Assembly (NCBI GenBank): GCA_946222495.1
Contig: CAMICF010000031.1
Span: 1-18,551 of the forward strand
Direction of reading: 5' to 3'
Source: an uncultured Janibacter sp.
GTDB taxonomy: Bacteria; Actinomycetota; Actinomycetes; Actinomycetales; Dermatophilaceae
Length of the DNA: 18,551 nt
Of the stretch, positions 15,423 to 18,551 are shown piece after piece. Every line of letters starts with the position of its first letter. Within the stretch, counting starts at the first letter, position 1. Made by a program: the position numbers and the translations under genes. The notes under the pieces are model-generated. The model was given only the letters and a program-made list of their open reading frames with translations. It did no database searches and was not told where the DNA came from.

Positions 15423-16568
15423 TCAGCGGGTGAGGACGTGAACCGCTGCGGCGGCCACGTCCATGCCGTTGACCACGCCGCCGAGCATCTGGGCCAGCCC
15501 GACCCGGGCGCCGGGCACCTGCACGTCGCCGGCACGCCCACGTAGCTGGTTGGTGATGTCGCAGATGGTGCGCACACCCGAGGCACCCAACGGATGCCCG
15601 AGCGAAAGCAGGCCACCGCTGGGGTTGACCGGGATGCGACCCCCGAGCGAGGTCGCCCCGGAGCGGAGCAGGCCCACGCCGTCGCCACGCTCGCACAGGC
15701 CGAGATCCTCGTAGTGGACGATCTCCTCGCTGGCGAAGGCGTCGTGCAGCTCGACGACGTCGACGTCGGAGGGCGAGATCCCCGCCTGCTCGTATGCCGC
15801 CGCAGCGGCACGGGCGCCGGCTGCCATCGTCGTGACGTCCGCGCGCAGGAAGTCCTGCTCGCCTGAGACCAGGGCCGAGCCGGCGATGCGAATCGGTAGC
15901 TCGGAGTACTTCTGCGCCACCTCGGCGGAGGCCAGGACCACGGCCGCTGCCCCATCGGTGTTGGGGCAGCACTGCAGCAGGGTGATCGGGTCGGCGATCA
16001 TCCGTGAGCGCAGGACTTCCTGGAGGCTGAAGCGCTTGCGGTACTGGGCGCGGGGGTTGAGCGCGCCGAAGTCGTGCGCCTTGACCGACACCTGCGCAAA
16101 GTCCTCTGGTCGCGCCCCGTGGGTCTCCATCAAGCGCCGTGCCTGCAGTGCGAAGAGCACCGGCATCGTCAGTCCGAGCTGACCGTCGAGGTCGTCCTTG
16201 TCCGGCGGGATGAGCTTGCCGGCCACCGGACTCGTCGTCATCGACTCGACGCCGATGGCGATGCCGACGTCGACGAACCCGGCGGCGATGTCCTTGTAAA
16301 GGCTACGAACCGCCGTCGCCCCGCCGGCGCAGGCGTTCTCCACGTTGACCATCTCGACACGGGCCACGCCGAGATCTTTCATGATGTTCTGGCTCGTCAC
16401 CATCGAGTCGAACACCCGCGAGGAGAACACCGTCTGGAGATCCTGGGGCTTCATGCCGGCGTCGTGGATTGCCTCGAGCGCAGCCTGACGACCCATCTGT
16501 GCGCCGGTGCGCTCCGGCGTCTTGCCGAAGTCGCTCTGACCAGTTCCGATGACGAAGACGTCACGCAT
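15423..16568 (-). CDS. SCP2-like thiolase paired with an OB-fold (DUF35) partner
   Basis: A 381-residue thiolase-fold enzyme. Nucleophile Cys80 lies in VENACAGGATAV, His in VELHDAFASEE, and His325 in GHPLGASG. The C-terminal position of the second catalytic Cys reads AQMLGG (Met361), so it is not an ordinary thiolase. In actinobacteria this type is often encoded with a DUF35 protein, as in Ltp2/ChsH2-type retro-aldolases of steroid side-chain degradation, while others cleave 2-methyl-3-ketoacyl-CoA. The start is the ATG at 16566-16568 with GGAGG 7 nt upstream. An open frame 41 residues longer lies inside the OB-fold gene and is rejected. It overlaps that gene by 8 nt, implying coupled synthesis of a complex. 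Last gene of its operon; the terminator follows at once. Confidence 0.88.
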   Translation of the reverse strand: MRDVFVIGTGQSDFGKTPERTGAQMGRQAALEAIHDAGMKPQDLQTVFSSRVFDSMVTSQNIMKDLGVARVEMVNVENACAGGATAVRSLYKDIAAGFVDVGIAIGVESMTTSPVAGKLIPPDKDDLDGQLGLTMPVLFALQARRLMETHGARPEDFAQVSVKAHDFGALNPRAQYRKRFSLQEVLRSRMIADPITLLQCCPNTDGAAAVVLASAEVAQKYSELPIRIAGSALVSGEQDFLRADVTTMAAGARAAAAAYEQAGISPSDVDVVELHDAFASEEIVHYEDLGLCERGDGVGLLRSGATSLGGRIPVNPSGGLLSLGHPLGASGVRTICDITNQLRGRAGDVQVPGARVGLAQMLGGVVNGMDVAAAAVHVLTR

Positions 16569-16971
16569 CGAGATCCTCCCCGGCGGTGCTGGGGGTGAAC
16601 CGGTAGCCCAGGACGTCGGGCTTGTCCTCGGGCCACAGGGGTGCGATCTCAAGTCGCATCGGGGTACCCGAAGGGAGGGGCGTCTCACCACTGCCGACGA
16701 TCTGGGTGAAGACCCGGACGCCTCGGGGCATCATCACGTAGCCGACGCTGTAGCCGGGCTTGAAACCGCCACTGCCCATATGAACGACAGTGGCGCAGAG
16801 CAGCTCTCCCAGCGCGCCGAGCTCGACGGGGGCGATGGCCTCGCCCCCGCACTCAAGACAGATGCTGGTGCTCGGGAAAACGGTCCGCCCGCACGTTGTG
16901 CACTCGGCCGCCAGAAGGGTCGGGCCGGTGTCGCTCGCGCGGAAGAGGCCCTCCCGGATGGCTGTGGTCAT
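16561..16971 (-). CDS. Zinc-ribbon/OB-fold protein (DUF35 type), thiolase partner
   Basis: A 136-residue protein with an N-terminal zinc ribbon made of Cys24 and Cys27 (CTTCGR) and Cys38 and Cys41 (CLECGG), followed by a beta-rich OB-fold domain containing the characteristic GYVMMPRGVRVFTQI segment (about 77-91). Family members bind acyl-CoA and dock onto thiolase-like enzymes, supplying a substrate channel or completing the active site. The start is the ATG at 16969-16971 with AAGGAG about 8 nt upstream. The 8-nt overlap with the following thiolase gene strongly suggests a 1:1 complex. The 69-nt gap to the SDR gene holds only a GGCCGG/CCGGCC palindrome. Confidence 0.9.
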   Translation of the reverse strand: MTTAIREGLFRASDTGPTLLAAECTTCGRTVFPSTSICLECGGEAIAPVELGALGELLCATVVHMGSGGFKPGYSVGYVMMPRGVRVFTQIVGSGETPLPSGTPMRLEIAPLWPEDKPDVLGYRFTPSTAGEDLDA

Positions 16972-17040
16972 AGTGTTTGCTCCTTGTCACTGGGGCCGGC
17001 ACCGGCCGGGTTGTTGTGGGAAGGGGGAGCCTCGTCGGGC

Positions 17041-17808
17041 TCAGGACGGCGGCAGGATCATGCCGGCGTCGAGGCGGATCGTGCGCCCGTTGTGCATCGG
17101 GTTGCGGACGATCTCCTCGATGAGCATGGCGAACTCCTCCGGCTTGCCCATGCGCTTCGGGAAGAGCGACTGGGCGGCCAGCGCCTCCTTGAGCTCCGGC
17201 GGTACCTGGTCGTAGATCGGGGTGTCGAAGGCGCCGGGCGCCACCGTCATCACGCGGATGCCGTGGGCTGACAGCTCCCGGAAGAGCGGCATCGTCAGTC
17301 CGACCAGCGCCGCCTTGGAAGCGCTGTAGGCGAGCTGGCCGACCTGGCCCTCGTAGGCGGCGCCGGAGGCGATGTTGATGATGACGCCGCGCTCGCCGTC
17401 CCCGTCGGGTTCGCTCGCCGCCATCCCCGGGGCGATGCTGCGCATGACGTGCATCGGGCCGTAGAGGTTGACCTTGATGCCCTTGTCGAAGATCTCCATC
17501 GGCAGGGCCCCGCGACTGCTCAGCAGCTTGGCGGGCGCGGCCACGGCCGCAGCGTTGACGGCCACGCGGACGGGACCGTGCTCAGCCTCGACCTGCGCAA
17601 CAGCCGCTTCGACCTGCGCGAGGTCACAGACATCGACATGGTGGTAGGCGTAGGCATCGCCGAGCTCCGCGGCCAGCGCGGCCCCCTTCGCGTCGTCACG
17701 GTCGAAGGCGGCCACCGTGGCACCGAGCTCGATGAGGCGGCGTGCGGCGGCCTCACCCAACCCGGAGGCGCCTCCGGTAATGACGGCAACGGTTGAGCTG
17801 ATCTGCAT
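17041..17808 (-). CDS. HSD10-like SDR, 3-hydroxy-(2-methyl)acyl-CoA dehydrogenase
   Basis: A 255-residue short-chain dehydrogenase with TGGASGLG (11-18), Asp36 (NAD preference), NAAA (85-88) for NNAG, Ser148, Tyr161 and Lys165 (YSASK), and a C-terminal half (GQVGQLAYSASK, HGIRVMTVAPGAFDTP, FPKRMGKPEEFAML, NGRTIRLDAG) that tracks human HSD17B10 and bacterial type-2 3-hydroxyacyl-CoA dehydrogenases closely. That family oxidises 3-hydroxyacyl-CoA, including 2-methyl-3-hydroxybutyryl-CoA. The start is the ATG at 17806-17808 with AAGGAG about 5 nt upstream; a frame open 75 residues longer lies in the preceding gene. It sits 26 nt after the acyl-CoA dehydrogenase gene and 69 nt before the OB-fold gene. 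Confidence 0.92.
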   Translation of the reverse strand: MQISSTVAVITGGASGLGEAAARRLIELGATVAAFDRDDAKGAALAAELGDAYAYHHVDVCDLAQVEAAVAQVEAEHGPVRVAVNAAAVAAPAKLLSSRGALPMEIFDKGIKVNLYGPMHVMRSIAPGMAASEPDGDGERGVIINIASGAAYEGQVGQLAYSASKAALVGLTMPLFRELSAHGIRVMTVAPGAFDTPIYDQVPPELKEALAAQSLFPKRMGKPEEFAMLIEEIVRNPMHNGRTIRLDAGMILPPS

Positions 17809-17834
17809 GTCTTCTCCTTGGTGGGTGGACGGGC

Positions 17835-18551
17835 TCAGCGAGCCATGACCTCGGGCCCGATGGCGTCTCGGGCGATGATGAGCTTTTGGATCTGGGGGGT
17901 CCCGTCGCCGATCTGGAACCCGGAGACGTCCCGCAGCAGCGCCTGCAGCGGCATCTCCTCGGACCACGCCACGTGACCGTGCAGCACGACGCAGTCCTGG
18001 ACGGCGCTGAACCCGACCTGGGGGGCCCACCACTTGAGCATCGCCGCCTCGATCGTGTGCGGGCGCCCCGCCTCACGCGCGTCCAGCGCTGACTCCGCGA
18101 GTGCGCGCACGGCCGCAAGATGGGTGAGGTGCTCGGCGATCGGGAAGCTCACGCCTTGATTGCTGCTCAGCGGTCTGCCGAAGGTCGTCCGGGTACGCAC
18201 GTGCTCGATGGTCAGGTCAAGCGCTCGATGGGTGATCCCGAGAACCATGAAGGCGATGAGCGTGCGGGTCAGGTCGAACTCGCCCATGATGAGAGCGAAA
18301 CCGCGCCCGCCTTCGCCCAGTCGATGCGAGTCCGGGACGTGGACCCGGTCCATAGCGATGGAGCCGCGCCCGATGGCTCGCATGCCGGGGTCGTCGAAAC
18401 GCTGCCCCGACAAGCCCGGCTGATCCATCGGGACAACGAAGGCGCTGATCCGCTCGCCGTCGGACTCTCGCGCCATGACGATCGCCAGATCGGCGTCGGG
18501 TGCCTGGGTGACCGAGGTCTTTTCCCCCGATAGCTCCCACCCGCCCTCGAC
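17835..18551 (-). CDS. Acyl-CoA dehydrogenase (N-terminus beyond right edge)
   Basis: The visible 238 C-terminal residues include WELSGEKTSVTQAP at the edge, MRAIGRGSIAMDRVHVP (the FAD/beta-domain end), RTTFGRPLSSNQGVSF, and the ending IGDGTPQIQKLIIARDAIG. The usual catalytic Glu of YEGTN is Asp (GDGT), and the alternative helix-G position (EFDLTRTLIA) is Thr rather than Glu, so Asp may be the base or the enzyme may have altered chemistry. The frame is open to the right edge; an internal ATG at 18474-18476 is not a true start because homologous sequence continues upstream of it. It is the first visible gene of the operon continuing into SDR, OB-fold protein and thiolase. Confidence 0.88.
   Translation of the reverse strand, partial: VEGGWELSGEKTSVTQAPDADLAIVMARESDGERISAFVVPMDQPGLSGQRFDDPGMRAIGRGSIAMDRVHVPDSHRLGEGGRGFALIMGEFDLTRTLIAFMVLGITHRALDLTIEHVRTRTTFGRPLSSNQGVSFPIAEHLTHLAAVRALAESALDAREAGRPHTIEAAMLKWWAPQVGFSAVQDCVVLHGHVAWSEEMPLQALLRDVSGFQIGDGTPQIQKLIIARDAIGPEVMAR

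Noticed and set aside
16995..17025. GGCCGG/CCGGCC palindrome as a terminator between the SDR and OB-fold genes
   Set aside because: The loop would be only 2 nt, there is no U-run, and the genes on both sides look like one operon.
1..18551. Insertion sequences, tRNA or rRNA genes, CRISPR arrays, toxin-antitoxin or defence genes
   Set aside because: No transposase, terminal repeats, spaced direct repeats, RNA-gene-like cloverleafs or defence-type proteins were seen; nearly all sequence is explained by acyl-CoA metabolism genes.

Overview
This is high-GC DNA with mostly G or C at third codon positions. The genes are packed head to tail with TGA/ATG and TGA/GTG overlaps, GGAG-type ribosome sites and occasional GTG starts. 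Together with FadE25-, FadD15-, PucR-, MHS-transporter- and OB-fold (DUF35)-type proteins, this points to an actinobacterium (Micrococcales/Nocardioidales-like; genus not determinable here). There are no RNA genes, insertion sequences, phage genes or CRISPR arrays. Almost every gene encodes an enzyme, carrier or regulator of acyl-CoA (beta-oxidation-like) metabolism, so the window reads as a carboxylic-acid catabolic island.

Layout from left to right. (A) 1-5860, minus strand, transcribed right to left: MHS-type carboxylate transporter, SCP2-like thiolase, AMP-forming acyl-CoA ligase, SDR dehydrogenase, and then a FadE25-like acyl-CoA dehydrogenase that runs off the left edge. Spacings are 34, 2 and 22 nt, then a 7-nt overlap. 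(B) 6000-7139, minus: a PucR/CdaR-type regulator placed just upstream of the transporter. (C) 7310-14030, minus: fadA, fadB, a FadD15-like ligase, a TetR regulator and a short alpha-methylacyl-CoA racemase-like class III CoA-transferase. The last four genes are joined by three successive 4-nt stop/start overlaps. (D) 14031-14168: a divergent promoter region with a 15+15-nt inverted repeat that produces mirror-image promoters on the two strands. (E) 14169-15329, plus: an isovaleryl/long-chain-type acyl-CoA dehydrogenase, the only plus-strand gene. (F) 15374-15422: a strong hairpin, probably a two-way terminator between convergent genes. (G) 15423-18551, minus: a second set consisting of an acyl-CoA dehydrogenase (cut by the right edge), an HSD10-like SDR, a zinc-ribbon/OB-fold protein and an SCP2-like thiolase.

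How the genes may work together (inference). The transporter imports a carboxylate and one or both ligases activate it to the CoA ester. Three acyl-CoA dehydrogenases, the FadB hydratase/dehydrogenase, two SDRs and three thiolases can then run successive oxidation rounds. The HSD10-like SDR, the racemase-like protein, the IVD-type dehydrogenase and the thiolase/OB-fold pair are what one expects for a 2-methyl-branched or alicyclic acyl chain (terpenoid, steroid-side-chain or branched-acid type). The substrate cannot be read from the sequence. TetR probably senses an acyl-CoA and controls the divergent promoter at 14087-14126, while the PucR-type protein probably controls the transporter operon.
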